From positions 1 through 50,553 of the forward strand of contig JARYLV010000012.1 in assembly GCA_029907465.1 (NCBI GenBank): 50,553 nt of DNA. The letters are read 5' to 3'. Both the position numbers and the translations under genes were made by a program. Positions within the stretch are counted from its first letter, which is position 1, and every line of letters begins with the position of its first letter. Below, piece by piece: positions 17,575 through 25,986 of the stretch. The stretch is from Methanomassiliicoccales archaeon (GTDB lineage: Archaea; Thermoplasmatota; Thermoplasmata; Methanomassiliicoccales; JACIVX01). Below the pieces are notes generated by a model that worked only from the letters and a program-made list of their open reading frames with translations, ran no database searches and was not told where the DNA came from.

Positions 17575-20079
17575 ATGAAAGACGACCACAGGCACGAGCA
17601 ACCCCCAGCTGCTGGAAAAGACGAACAAAAGAAAAAGGCCACATTACCCATTATCGGAATGACTTGCGCGACCTGTGCACAGACAATTGAACATACCCTA
17701 TCCGGATTACCTGGCGTTGAATCCGCTTCAGTCAATCTCGCAGCAGAAAAGGCGACCGTAGTCTACGACCCCAAGAAGGTTCAAATCGATGAGATGAAGA
17801 AGGCTGTTAAAGCAGCTGGCTACGATATCGTACTCAACGATGTGACCCTTTCGATATCTGGAATGACGTGTGCCACCTGCGCCGAGACAATCGAGACTGC
17901 GTTAAATCGCATCGAAGGGGTGAACAGCGCAGTTGTCAATCTGGCAAGTGAAAAGGCAAGAATACAATATGATCCTAATCTCGTAAAGCTCTCGGACATC
18001 AAAAGAGCGATCAGGGAGGCAGGCTATGATGTTCTTGAAGCGGAAACTATTGATGAGGAGAAGTTGGCTAGGCAGAAAGAGATGAGGAGACAGAAGAATC
18101 TGCTCATCTTCAGCCTTTCTCTGAGTATTCCTACATTTGTCCTCACAATGGTTCTTGATTTTTCTCTAATCAAAGTCACTGAGGAAATGATGAAAATCGG
18201 TAACATCGTCCTGTTCCTTCTGGCAACGCCAGTGCAGTTTGTTGCAGGCTATCAATTCTATATCGGAAGCTACAAGGCTCTGCGCAATAAGAGGGCAAAC
18301 ATGGATACTCTTATCGCCATTGGCACATCAGCCGCTTATTTTTACAGTACGGCTGTCGTCTTTTTCCCCTCAATCATATCGTTCGAACATGTGTATTTCG
18401 ACACATCAGCCCTCATTATTTCTCTAATACTTTTGGGAAAGTACTTGGAGGCGAGGGCGAAAGGGAAAACATCAGAAGCTATTAGAAAATTGATGAATCT
18501 CCAGGCCAAGACCGCCCGTGTTCTCCAAAACGGCCAAGAGGTCGAGATACCGATTGATGAACTCGAAATAGGCAATATTTTTGTTGTGAGGCCAGGGGAG
18601 ACGATCGCAACGGATGGGATTGTTATCGATGGGCACTCTTCTGTCGACGAATCGATGATTTCAGGTGAGAGCATTCCAGTTGAGAAGGAGGTGGGCTCCG
18701 AGGTTATCGGCGGTTCGATCAACAAAAATGGGTTGCTCAAGGTGCGCGCTACGCGAGTCGGAAAGGACACAGTACTTGCACAGATCGTCAGGCTCGTCGA
18801 GGAAGCACAGGGTTCCAAGGCACCAATCCAACGTATTGCTGATCGCGTTTCTGCCTATTTTGTCCCCGCGGTTATTGTCATTGCCCTTGTTAGTGCACTC
18901 CTATGGTATTTCATCGGATACGACGTATTCGAGATCGCCGAACCACGCTTCATCTTTTCCCTTTCAATTTTCATTACAATCCTCGTGATTGCTTGTCCCT
19001 GTGCACTCGGGCTTGCAACACCAACTGCCATTATGGTAGGAACAGGAAAAGGTGCTGAGTTTGGAATACTGATCAAGAATGGCGAAGCCCTAGAATTGGC
19101 TGGTAGGATCAATACAATTGTTTTCGATAAGACAGGTACTCTCACAAAGGGAGAACCAGAGGTAACCGACGTGATCTCTTTTTCACAGGGGGAGGAAGAG
19201 ATCATAAGGTACGCTGCAATTGCAGAGAAGGGATCAGAGCATCCCCTTGGAGAGGCGATTATCCGGCACGCAAAGGAAATGGGAATCGAAGTGCCCGACG
19301 CGGATGAATTCGAGACTTTACCTGGAAAAGGGGTTGTCGTGGGTTTTCGTGGATCAAAGATTCTCTTTGGGAACAGGAGCCTAATGAAAAGTGCGCAAAT
19401 CGATATATCGGGGATCGAGGACTCGATGCAAAGGATCGAGGATGAAGGAAAAACTGTGATGATCCTCGCACTCAACGGAACAGTCATCGGCTTGATCGCC
19501 GTAGCAGATGTTTTGAAAGAGACCTCGAAAGAAGCAGTCGCTGAGTTAAAGAAGATGAAGATCGAAGTTGCGATGATAACAGGTGACAACTGGAGAACTG
19601 CCAATGTAATTGCGAAAAAACTTGGAATAGATAGGGTACTGGCAGAAGTTCTTCCGGAAGACAAAGCTAAAGAGATTACAAAACTCCAAAAGGAGGGGAA
19701 GATCGTAGGAATGGTTGGTGACGGTATCAACGACGCGCCGGCTCTGGCACAAGCAGATATCGGCATCGCGATCGGCAGTGGCACGGATGTTGCAATCGAA
19801 ACGGGCGATATTGTTTTGATCAGAAACGATTTGCTGGACGTCGTCGCAGCGATTCAATTGAGCAAGAGAACGATGAGCAAGATCCGACAAAATCTGTTTT
19901 GGGCATTTGCGTACAATACGGCTGGGATACCGATCGCAGCTGGTATTCTCTTCCCCTTTTTCGGCATACTGCTCCAGCCAGTCATTGCGGCGGCGGCAAT
20001 GGCAATGAGTTCCGTTTCCGTTGTCTCAAATGCGCTATTATTGAAGAGATATGTCCCTGAAATAAGGAAGGCGAGGTGA
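17575..20079 (+). CDS. copA: Copper-exporting P1B-type ATPase with two metal-binding domains
   Basis: A P1B-1 transporter of about 834 residues that pumps monovalent copper (or silver) out of the cytosol. Two N-terminal heavy-metal domains carry GMTCATCAQT and GMTCATCAET (CxxC). They are followed by a membrane domain with the metal-binding CPC (ACPCALGLATP), the phosphorylation site DKTGTLTKGEP, the actuator ISGES, the nucleotide-binding HP motif (EHPLGEA) and the hinge GDGINDAPALAQAD. All catalytic residues are present. The start is taken at the ATG at 17575; there is no good ribosome-binding site, and the frame opens at a TTG at 17563. A YHS metal-binding protein follows 4 bases downstream, an arrangement common for copper export operons. 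Confidence 0.94.
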   Translation: MKDDHRHEQPPAAGKDEQKKKATLPIIGMTCATCAQTIEHTLSGLPGVESASVNLAAEKATVVYDPKKVQIDEMKKAVKAAGYDIVLNDVTLSISGMTCATCAETIETALNRIEGVNSAVVNLASEKARIQYDPNLVKLSDIKRAIREAGYDVLEAETIDEEKLARQKEMRRQKNLLIFSLSLSIPTFVLTMVLDFSLIKVTEEMMKIGNIVLFLLATPVQFVAGYQFYIGSYKALRNKRANMDTLIAIGTSAAYFYSTAVVFFPSIISFEHVYFDTSALIISLILLGKYLEARAKGKTSEAIRKLMNLQAKTARVLQNGQEVEIPIDELEIGNIFVVRPGETIATDGIVIDGHSSVDESMISGESIPVEKEVGSEVIGGSINKNGLLKVRATRVGKDTVLAQIVRLVEEAQGSKAPIQRIADRVSAYFVPAVIVIALVSALLWYFIGYDVFEIAEPRFIFSLSIFITILVIACPCALGLATPTAIMVGTGKGAEFGILIKNGEALELAGRINTIVFDKTGTLTKGEPEVTDVISFSQGEEEIIRYAAIAEKGSEHPLGEAIIRHAKEMGIEVPDADEFETLPGKGVVVGFRGSKILFGNRSLMKSAQIDISGIEDSMQRIEDEGKTVMILALNGTVIGLIAVADVLKETSKEAVAELKKMKIEVAMITGDNWRTANVIAKKLGIDRVLAEVLPEDKAKEITKLQKEGKIVGMVGDGINDAPALAQADIGIAIGSGTDVAIETGDIVLIRNDLLDVVAAIQLSKRTMSKIRQNLFWAFAYNTAGIPIAAGILFPFFGILLQPVIAAAAMAMSSVSVVSNALLLKRYVPEIRKAR

Positions 20080-20083
20080 TCGT

Positions 20084-20227
20084 GTGGCAAAGGACCCAAT
20101 ATGTGGAATGGAGGTCGATGAAAAGAGCGCGAAGTGGATTTCAGAATACAGAGGCAAGAAATACTATTTTTGCGCCCCAGGTTGTAAGAAAAAGTTCGAT
20201 GCAGACCCTTCAAAGTATGTGAAATAA
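20084..20227 (+). CDS. Small YHS-domain metal-binding protein
   Basis: 47 residues starting at GTG with GAGGTGA upstream, overlapping nothing but only 4 bases after the copA stop. The sequence shows CGMEV near the N terminus and YYFCAPGCKKKF, the YHS signature with three cysteines. Stand-alone YHS peptides next to CopA are thought to bind copper or other soft metals and act as chaperone or sensor. The gene is translationally close to copA and probably coupled. It ends inside a bidirectional terminator stem. Confidence 0.85.
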   Translation: MAKDPICGMEVDEKSAKWISEYRGKKYYFCAPGCKKKFDADPSKYVK

Positions 20228-20255
20228 AAAGGGCCTCTCAATGCGTAGGCCCTTT
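20228..20255. terminator. Bidirectional terminator between convergent genes
   Basis: A perfect 9-bp inverted repeat (AAAGGGCCT at 20228-20236, AGGCCCTTT at 20247-20255) with flanking A/T tracts (CTTTTCTTTTTCC on the plus side, A5 on the other). It sits between the YHS gene and the convergent FAD oxidase and overlaps the oxidase stop codon. Confidence 0.7.
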
Positions 20256-21812
20256 CTTTTCTTTTTCCGCTTTTTCTATCTTATATTCCTCCGCCTTTTT
20301 ATCGATATCTTGATCCTTCGGCAACATCTTTTTCGCAACTGCAAGAGCATCCATTCCGAGCTCAAAAAGTGTTGGAGCGACGTGGATTCCCTGTCGGGTC
20401 ACCGTCTCAATGAGCTTGCCCGGGTTCATAATTCCTTTCTGATCAATGGCATTCTTGATTGCTTTAATGTATTTCACTCCATTTCCCCGAATTGTCTTCA
20501 GATTAGATGCAAAGAAGATGCCGAAACCGAGAGGACGTCCACCGTGCTTGAATGCAAGGTCCGAATACTTTTTGTTGAATGAGAGAGAGGTAACGCTCTT
20601 TAGAAGACTCTCAGAGTCAAAAAGATAATATGGCATGAACATCGCAGTATTCCTGTCAGCCATAATGCCGATGACTGCGCCCTCCATCTTCATTTCCTCC
20701 ATAAGGTCGTAGGTATCATTCGCCATCGCTGAAAACTTCCCTAATGGCACGACGACCTCTCCTGGGATCGCACCCATACCAATCTCCCTTGAGCGGTATT
20801 CATAGCAGCGCTCCTCCCATTCATGCGTTGCTACATCATCTGGCATTTTCTTCGCACCATGATTCTCCATGATCTTGTCAATTACCTGCTCTTCGTGCTT
20901 GACTATTTCAGCATCGCCTTCGAGCATGAAACTGAGCATGCTTCCAACTTCGGGCGCATGCTTTCCGGCTTTTCTCAAGAGCTCATAATGTTTTCCGTCT
21001 CCAAAGGATATATGAAGTGGCTCCACCCTCGACCGGCATACCTCCATCAACGCTGGTCCCATTGATGCCAGATCGTTGAAGGCATAGGAGAGCGGCCGCA
21101 TCGTTTCTGGTGCGGGAACTAGCCTGAATGTCACCTTAGTGATGACACCGAGCGTCCCCTCTGCGCCAACCATCAGCCAATTGAGATTATAACCAGAGCT
21201 ATTATCGCAGACTTCGTCAAATCCAGTGTTAATAACATCGCCATCTGGCATCACAACTTCCAGATTTCTGATATTATTGCCCGCAGATCCATACTTATAA
21301 GTACCAATTCCAATACCGCCTGTAGAGATCCACCCAGCAAGCGTCGCGCTTGGAAAGCTGCTTGGGTACGAACCGAGGAGGAGACCTTTACTCAAGCAAG
21401 CCTCGTAAACCTGCTTCCACGTAGCCCCTGCCTCGGCGGTAACACAGAGATTTTCTTTATCGATCTTAAGAATCTTGTTCATCCCTCCGCTCATGTCGAT
21501 TAAGATCCCGCCAAAAGCTGGGATACTTCCGCCTAGACCCCAAGTCGAACTGCCACGAGGTGTGATTGGTACGTTTTCTTCAGCAGCAATTTTCACAATC
21601 TTTTGGACATCTTCTGTTGATCTGGGCCTTACAACAACATCTGGAATGTTCTTGAAAGCCAGTTGTGCTTCCTTAGGAAGTGGAGCGAGGTCATGACTAT
21701 AGAGAAGTCTTTCAAATTCACTTGTTTTGACATTCTCCTTTCCTAGCGCCTCCTCGAGCCTTTTAATATACGCAGGCAAGGTGCTCGTCTTTGCATCCTT
21801 CGCTGGATCCAT
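20238..21812 (-). CDS. FAD-linked oxidase, GlcD/D-lactate dehydrogenase type
   Basis: 524 residues with an N-terminal PCMH-type FAD-binding domain (VVRPRSTEDVQKIVKIAAEENVPITPRG, then GSSTWGLGGSIPAFGGILIDMS) and a C-terminal FAD-oxidase domain ending in the usual NPGKLIE. Family members oxidise 2-hydroxy acids such as glycolate or D-lactate. No cysteine-rich iron-sulfur partner (GlcF-like) is nearby, so the electron acceptor is unknown. A further ~30 charged residues follow NPGK. The ATG has GGAGATAAA just upstream. It is monocistronic in this window. Confidence 0.88.
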   Translation of the reverse strand: MDPAKDAKTSTLPAYIKRLEEALGKENVKTSEFERLLYSHDLAPLPKEAQLAFKNIPDVVVRPRSTEDVQKIVKIAAEENVPITPRGSSTWGLGGSIPAFGGILIDMSGGMNKILKIDKENLCVTAEAGATWKQVYEACLSKGLLLGSYPSSFPSATLAGWISTGGIGIGTYKYGSAGNNIRNLEVVMPDGDVINTGFDEVCDNSSGYNLNWLMVGAEGTLGVITKVTFRLVPAPETMRPLSYAFNDLASMGPALMEVCRSRVEPLHISFGDGKHYELLRKAGKHAPEVGSMLSFMLEGDAEIVKHEEQVIDKIMENHGAKKMPDDVATHEWEERCYEYRSREIGMGAIPGEVVVPLGKFSAMANDTYDLMEEMKMEGAVIGIMADRNTAMFMPYYLFDSESLLKSVTSLSFNKKYSDLAFKHGGRPLGFGIFFASNLKTIRGNGVKYIKAIKNAIDQKGIMNPGKLIETVTRQGIHVAPTLFELGMDALAVAKKMLPKDQDIDKKAEEYKIEKAEKEKKGPTH

Positions 21813-21993
21813 TTTATCTCCTCCAAGGCATGGACTACTGAGTTCTTCAGGCGATAATTCCTCGTGCTATTTTAAATCTATCACACGACAGTCGATCATT
21901 TCGAAGTCTATTAGAATCGAGGGAATCTGTACTGTCCAAATGACCACTCATAAATGATAGCAAATCCACCATGCGACAGTGCAAAAAATTCGA

Positions 21994-22283
21994 TGCCCAA
22001 AGATTACGGTGCACTGGGCGTCAACTCGTTTGCTGCATTCCATAACTGCTCCGCAAAGCAGTCATAGATGCTCACATTCGAGCGTCCATTCCTACCACGG
22101 TGTCCATCCTCTTTTGGAGGACAGAGGGCCGTTGGCGAATCCGCAGCTCATTCCAGTTTCCATGGCAACTGGTTATGACGCGCGGATCGCGGCTTAAGCC
22201 GCAAATGGATCCCGGACGTCTTTACACCGTCCAAAGACGATGTAATCGATCCGTTTTCCCCAGGTGCATTCCGCCTTTGGGCA
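21994..22283 (-). ncRNA. Candidate large structured RNA A (~290 nt)
   Basis: Read on the minus strand, the ends pair perfectly (UGCCCAAAG at 22283-22275 with CUUUGGGCA at 22002-21994). Inside are a 10-bp stem (UUACAUCGUC, loop UUUG, GACGGUGUAA), a nested hairpin around GCGGC-UUAA-GCCGC flanked by GGAUC/GAUCC and GACG/CGUC, plus CCAGUU/AACUGG, UGUCC/GGACA and ACUGCU/AGCAGU hairpins. The 10-bp stem has a G-U pair on the minus strand, which would be a C-A mismatch on the plus strand, favouring minus. A TATA box (CTTATAAATA, 22314-22305) sits 26 bases before the 5' end and a T6 tract follows the 3' end. Universal RNase P or SRP core motifs are not evident, so identity is open. Confidence 0.5.
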
Positions 22284-22304
22284 ATTTTTATACGCATGGC
22301 GGTG

Positions 22305-22314
22305 TATTTATAAG
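22305..22314 (-). promoter_or_regulatory. TATA box for RNA candidate A
   Basis: CTTATAAATA on the minus strand, centred 26 bases upstream of the first base of the closing stem of RNA A. This is the standard archaeal TATA-to-start distance. Confidence 0.5.
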
Positions 22315-22553
22315 TTGTCTCCGCAAATTTGTTGATTTACGTGTTTTATATTGTGGCATAATCAGCAAGTTATGTTTCCATTTAAAATCGATATAATCAC
22401 GTAAAAAAAAGAATTGTCCGTGAAGGGCGAAAAGAGTTCATTATAGACGCGATTTTTCACTCTAATAACTCGATCTACATGAATCGAATTGCGTGTTCAA
22501 TTAGAATACATGCAACGAGACTTATCAATAAAAGAAGACCTGTACAATATAAT

Positions 22554-22821
22554 GGGGTTTGCAGGAAGCCGAAACAGCCACCGGCGGCCCGGGGCCGGTC
22601 ATTCCACAAAATGACCTCATGACCTCGCGGGCGGCCGACAAATCGTCCACCTCGGGCCCTTAACCGCGTCTCGAGACGCTCAGCCAGGCTCGCGAGAAAG
22701 TTTGTATCGAACCTCTAAGAGGGATTGATTCAAACTGCGGCATTTCTCCGCGGACGAATCTGCGATCCATTCCCATCCAATGGGGAATGTCTAGGTGGTC
22801 TTACCGGCTTCTTTCTGCCCC
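22554..22821 (-). ncRNA. Candidate large structured RNA B (~270 nt)
   Basis: On the minus strand the 5' end (GGGGCAGAAAGAAGCC) pairs with the 3' end (GGCUUCCUGCAAACCCC) in a long helix with small internal loops, extended by CCACC/GGUGG. Internal hairpins include CAUUCCC/GGGAAUG, AGUUUG/CAAACU enclosing CCUC-UUA-GAGG, GCGUC-UCGA-GACGC, GGUCAUU/AAUGACC and GGCC/GGCC. It is strongly GC-rich compared with its flanks. A TATATATAG box (22848-22856) lies about 30 bases upstream on the minus strand. Transcription on the plus strand cannot be excluded. I could not match it to RNase P, SRP or a riboswitch. Confidence 0.48.
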
Positions 22822-22847
22822 AATTATTAAATATAGTTACCCAGTCC

Positions 22848-22856
22848 TATATATAG
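22848..22856 (-). promoter_or_regulatory. TATA box for RNA candidate B
   Basis: CTATATATA on the minus strand, about 27-31 bases upstream of the G-run that begins RNA B. Confidence 0.4.
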
Positions 22857-22990
22857 ATTATTGATTCATTTTTTTCAAATCAGATAAAAGAACACATCAT
22901 GGATCAAAAAATGAATCAACGCATGCGAGAAAGGATGAATTGAGCAGTAAATCATGGGAGGCCGTACGAAATATACATCATGTCCAATCA

Positions 22991-23710
22991 TTATTCCTCA
23001 ATATGTCTTGGAAAATCAACTGAGATCCTGATGGATTCGGGATCACTGACGTTCTTTAATGACTTGACCAGACCGCTTACCACGTTACTTACGAGTTCAG
23101 ATACGAATTTATTTATCGGGATTTCGTCCCCGTTTACAAAAACCTTCACCCTTGCATCGCCAATATTTTTGCATTTAGAGAGATCTTCAACTCCGTCAAT
23201 AATGGCATTTGCTAGATCTTCGCATCCATTAAAACCGCATTTCTTGCAGTTCAGCCCCGGGAGTTTTTCTAGGATGCGCTCCTTCCTTACTCCCTTTTCA
23301 ATCAAGCTTATACAATCCTGAATACATTCTTCCGGTTCCGCGCAGCGGAGGAGGACCGGTCCATTGACCTCCGCGTCACCGATGACAACTTTGGGAATGT
23401 TAGACTGCTTGAATCCCTCAACAATGATGACATCGGGTGAAGCAATTTTCTTCAAGAGGGACAACGCGTCGTCCAGGGAATACGGATCATTAAAATAAAT
23501 AACTGATTCATTTGATGAAATCCCAATGACAGGGTCACTCCCAGCGAGAAGATGACGTGTTGTGTCTTTCCCTGCTGGTATAAGCACATTGCCATCATGA
23601 ACGTGCTTGATCGAAGAGACCTTCAAAGAACGGGCAGTCAACTCTCTTAGAAGCGACTCGATTAAAGATGTTTTACCTGTGCCCGATTTGCCGACTATCC
23701 CGATGATCAG
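22991..23710 (-). CDS. mobB: MobB-like GTPase with C-terminal iron-sulfur domain; probable CTG start
   Basis: MobB binds GTP and assists MobA in adding a guanine nucleotide to molybdopterin, as needed for the Mo/W formylmethanofuran dehydrogenase of methanogens. The P-loop GIVGKSGTGKTS begins at residue ~4 and the DVIIVEGFK motif is present. After the MobB domain (~165 residues) comes a Cx2Cx4C-type cluster (NCKKCGFNGCEDLANAI) and a later Cys, suggesting a [4Fe-4S] site. A GTG at 23740 is in frame but lies inside moaA. GGAGG followed 7 bases later by CTG (23710-23708) gives the canonical MIIGIVGKSG start, so I call 239 residues from CTG. It directly follows moaA. Confidence 0.85.
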   Translation of the reverse strand: MIIGIVGKSGTGKTSLIESLLRELTARSLKVSSIKHVHDGNVLIPAGKDTTRHLLAGSDPVIGISSNESVIYFNDPYSLDDALSLLKKIASPDVIIVEGFKQSNIPKVVIGDAEVNGPVLLRCAEPEECIQDCISLIEKGVRKERILEKLPGLNCKKCGFNGCEDLANAIIDGVEDLSKCKNIGDARVKVFVNGDEIPINKFVSELVSNVVSGLVKSLKNVSDPESIRISVDFPRHIEE

Positions 23711-23714
23711 GGAA

Positions 23715-24635
23715 TCACCTCCAGTAAGGCTCTCTAGCACTCACTGCAACCTTGAATAAGTTGATCAATTCTGCTTCCGATGCATTTCTCCTGATCGCAG
23801 ATAGGATATCGACGCTTCCATTTTCGCTCAAAAGACACGGCTTTAGATGTCCACTAGACGTCACACGTAAGCGGTGGCAATTTGCGCAAAAACTGCTATT
23901 GTGCATCGGTCTGACTATTTCCACTTCTTCTGGGAGATAATATTTCTTTCGATTATGCAAGCTCCTTGAAACGATCTTTAATGCTCTGGATTCCAAATAA
24001 CTCTCGATCTTTGTCAGATCACAGTGGTGATCCGCATAAAAACCCTCGTTAATTCTTTCCTTTTGGGTTTCGAGTTCGATGAGCTGCAGAATTCCACCGA
24101 CTTTTTTTGAGAACTGAATCATGTCGTCAATTTCATTTTCATTAATCCCTTTCATAACTACCATATTGATCTTGAGAGGAGTGAGCCCTGCACTTATCGC
24201 TTTTTCAATGCCATCGATCACATCGTCTAATACATCGCTACCAGTGATCATTCTATATTTCTCGTGGTCGAGTGTATCAAGACTCACATTCACTCGCTTT
24301 AACCCAACAGCTTTTAGAGCCTCAGAATAATCCGCGAGGAGCGTTCCGTTTGTCGTCATTGAGATTTCTTCAAACTTATTGGCACATTTCGAGACGATCT
24401 CAACAAGATCGTCCCTAATAAGTGGTTCACCACCGGTGATCTTTAACTTATTCATTCCCAATAGCGAGGCGATCGTCGCTATCCGAGCAACTTCATTTGG
24501 AGACATCTCATCTCCACTTGATCTCTCGCCCTCTCTGTGGCAGTAAAGGCAATTGAGATTGCACCTTTGAGTCACGGAAATCCTCAAATTTGTCAGTTGA
24601 CGCCCATAAGAATCAATTAACATATCGATCGCCAC
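23715..24635 (-). CDS. moaA: GTP 3',8-cyclase MoaA
   Basis: A radical SAM enzyme performing the first step of molybdopterin synthesis, making 3',8-cyclo-GTP from GTP. The N-terminal cluster motif is CNLNCLYC, with GGEPLIR for SAM. The second [4Fe-4S] cluster, which binds GTP, is in CANCHRLRVTSSGHLKPCL. Length ~303 is typical. In-frame starts are a GTG at 24635 and an ATG at 24623; the ATG gives the usual MLIDSYGR N terminus. The stop codon TGA is part of the GGAGGTGA that serves as ribosome-binding site for mobB, so the two are coupled. The usual C-terminal GG tail is not present. Confidence 0.93.
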   Translation of the reverse strand: MAIDMLIDSYGRQLTNLRISVTQRCNLNCLYCHREGERSSGDEMSPNEVARIATIASLLGMNKLKITGGEPLIRDDLVEIVSKCANKFEEISMTTNGTLLADYSEALKAVGLKRVNVSLDTLDHEKYRMITGSDVLDDVIDGIEKAISAGLTPLKINMVVMKGINENEIDDMIQFSKKVGGILQLIELETQKERINEGFYADHHCDLTKIESYLESRALKIVSRSLHNRKKYYLPEEVEIVRPMHNSSFCANCHRLRVTSSGHLKPCLLSENGSVDILSAIRRNASEAELINLFKVAVSAREPYWR

Positions 24636-24749
24636 GAATAGCGATATGTCAATTCAGATATAACGATAAATAGTTTTTTCACACTTCGATCCGATTGAAT
24701 TCCCAAAGGAATGGATTAAAATAAGCTAGCTGAAATTGTCGCCGAATTA

Positions 24750-24977
24750 TCAAGACTCTCTCATCGATCTTATGAGCGACCTGATCTCTTTAATTTTCTC
24801 ATTTAGTTTTTCAATCTTCTGCTCATTCTTCTGTCTGATCCTCTCATAATCTTCTTTCCCAATTTTTCTGTCTTTAAATTTTCGAAAAGCCTCATCGATC
24901 TCTGCACGATACTCACTTTTGATTGCATTGATCTCTTTTATTTTCTTCTCGAGACGCTCGATCTTTGGCGTCAGCAT
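24750..24977 (-). CDS. Small coiled-coil protein
   Basis: 75 residues, almost wholly charged heptad-like helix (LEKKIKEINAIKSEYRAEID, later EKLNEKIKEIRSLIR), predicted to form a coiled coil or helical hairpin. There is an AAAGGAG ribosome-binding site 9 bases before the ATG, so it is likely a real gene. It is not recognised beyond that. Together with DUF123 and ArsR genes it lies on the minus strand, with gaps of 84 bases or more. Confidence 0.65.
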   Translation of the reverse strand: MLTPKIERLEKKIKEINAIKSEYRAEIDEAFRKFKDRKIGKEDYERIRQKNEQKIEKLNEKIKEIRSLIRSMRES

Positions 24978-25060
24978 TAAAATCGCTCCTTTCTGCTGGT
25001 CGATTATAGGGATAAATAGCTACTATGAGATATTAACAATACTACAAATGACACCGAATC

Positions 25061-25519
25061 TCACTGCCTAGGAACTTGCTCTGACTCTCTAACCCAAGTG
25101 TACGAAAGCCAATTATTCTCTCTGGCGATTTCTTTGATATGCATAAGCATTCTTCCAGTGATCTTATGCAAGTGGGAAAAACAATCACAATCGGATGAGC
25201 CAAACCCTTCCAAAAATGGTCTAGAATCAATAATTCTCTGTAGATAGGCGTTGATCTCACATTCTATTCTTACTGGTGAAGGGATAAGAATGGCCTCAAT
25301 GGGAGCGCCGTATTCTAGAAGGTAATCGATGTGCCAATGCTTCTTTTTTGTTTTTGAGAAATGACGCGTGACGCGGGGGTATAGACCGTTCATCGCGGAA
25401 CCAACGTAAGCGTAAAGCCCTTTTTTGAAATTGAACCTCCCGAGTCGACCTATGGAGATTTCGCTGGTTTTCGGGAGTTTGACGATCAGAATATATGCCC
25501 CGGTCTGGACATTCTCCAT
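25061..25519 (-). CDS. DUF123 / GIY-YIG-type nuclease-like protein
   Basis: 152 residues of the DUF123 family, common in archaea and related to GIY-YIG nucleases. The start GAYILIVKLPKTSEISIGRLGRFNFKKGLYAYVGSAMNGLYPRV has the GxYxYVGSA signature, and KKHWHIDYLLEYG follows. Two C-terminal motifs, CEINAYLQ and GFGSSDCDCFSHLH, hold conserved Cys/His residues. The biochemical role is not settled. The ATG overlaps or nearly abuts the end of the ArsR gene (3-base gap), so they form an operon. Confidence 0.85.
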   Translation of the reverse strand: MENVQTGAYILIVKLPKTSEISIGRLGRFNFKKGLYAYVGSAMNGLYPRVTRHFSKTKKKHWHIDYLLEYGAPIEAILIPSPVRIECEINAYLQRIIDSRPFLEGFGSSDCDCFSHLHKITGRMLMHIKEIARENNWLSYTWVRESEQVPRQ

Positions 25520-25522
25520 GAC

Positions 25523-25924
25523 TCACTCTCTTGATCGATTTAGATCGGCTTCTTCGTGAAAAATTGAAGGAAGTGCTGACAGTAATTTCTCCCCGAATTC
25601 AGTCACGCTGTAGATAATCCAGTTTGCCTCTTGTTTTCCGATGATAAGGCCAGCATCTTTCAGAATAGCTAAATGATATGAAAGCTTAGAATCTTGAACC
25701 GAAGTGAGCGCTTTGATCAAACAAACACAAAGAGGTTGTTTTCGGAGTATGAGAAGGATTTTTACGCGCAGAGGATCGGATATTGCGTGAAATGTTTTGC
25801 TCACTCGCAAGATTTCTTCATCAGAGGGGAGTGAAGATGAAATGCCCTCCAAACCGCCTATCTCCTCAAGAGATTGCCTTATGGGATCGGGAATCTCCAT
25901 CTTTTTTTCCTCTTCGGCTACCAT
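25523..25924 (-). CDS. ArsR-family winged-helix regulator
   Basis: About 133 residues with an ArsR winged helix: FHAISDPLRVKILLILRKQPLCVCLIKALTSVQDSKLSYHLAILKDAGLI. The CVC pair before the recognition region matches the alpha3 arsenic/metal site (ELCVCDL) of ArsR proteins, so it may sense As(III), another soft metal or redox change. The start is set at ATG 25924, which has a GGGGG upstream; the open frame continues 19 codons further. It precedes the DUF123 gene and follows the methanogenesis marker operon after 62 bases. Confidence 0.85.
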   Translation of the reverse strand: MVAEEEKKMEIPDPIRQSLEEIGGLEGISSSLPSDEEILRVSKTFHAISDPLRVKILLILRKQPLCVCLIKALTSVQDSKLSYHLAILKDAGLIIGKQEANWIIYSVTEFGEKLLSALPSIFHEEADLNRSRE

Positions 25925-25986
25925 TGTTAGCCCCCAAAAAACATGAATTAGATCATAATTGATATGAGCATAAGAGGCCACTGTAA

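Larger units (their letters stand above)
21813..22990. other. Gene-free 1.2-kb region holding two structured-RNA candidates
   Basis: No protein gene is supported. Between 21994 and 22821 there are two GC-rich, helix-dense segments (described separately) surrounded by AT-rich DNA with TATA-like elements. In an AT-leaning genome such islands usually are RNA genes. Confidence 0.6.

Noticed and set aside
18855-19784. 309-codon frame antisense to copA, and similar long antisense frames over other genes
   Set aside because: Shadow frames of strongly coding, recognised genes on the other strand.
22620-22700. Minus-strand stretch resembling a tRNA D-arm (TGGCTGAGC...GGTTAAGG)
   Set aside because: No acceptor stem, anticodon arm or T-arm in register; it lies inside the larger structured RNA candidate.
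21994-22821. Identification of the structured segments as RNase P or SRP RNA
   Set aside because: Lengths fit, but I could not find the universal core motifs on either strand. Left unnamed.
9236-22948. 13-base identical string ATGAATTGAGCAG at 9236 and 22936
   Set aside because: A match of this length is expected by chance in 50 kb and the flanks do not align.
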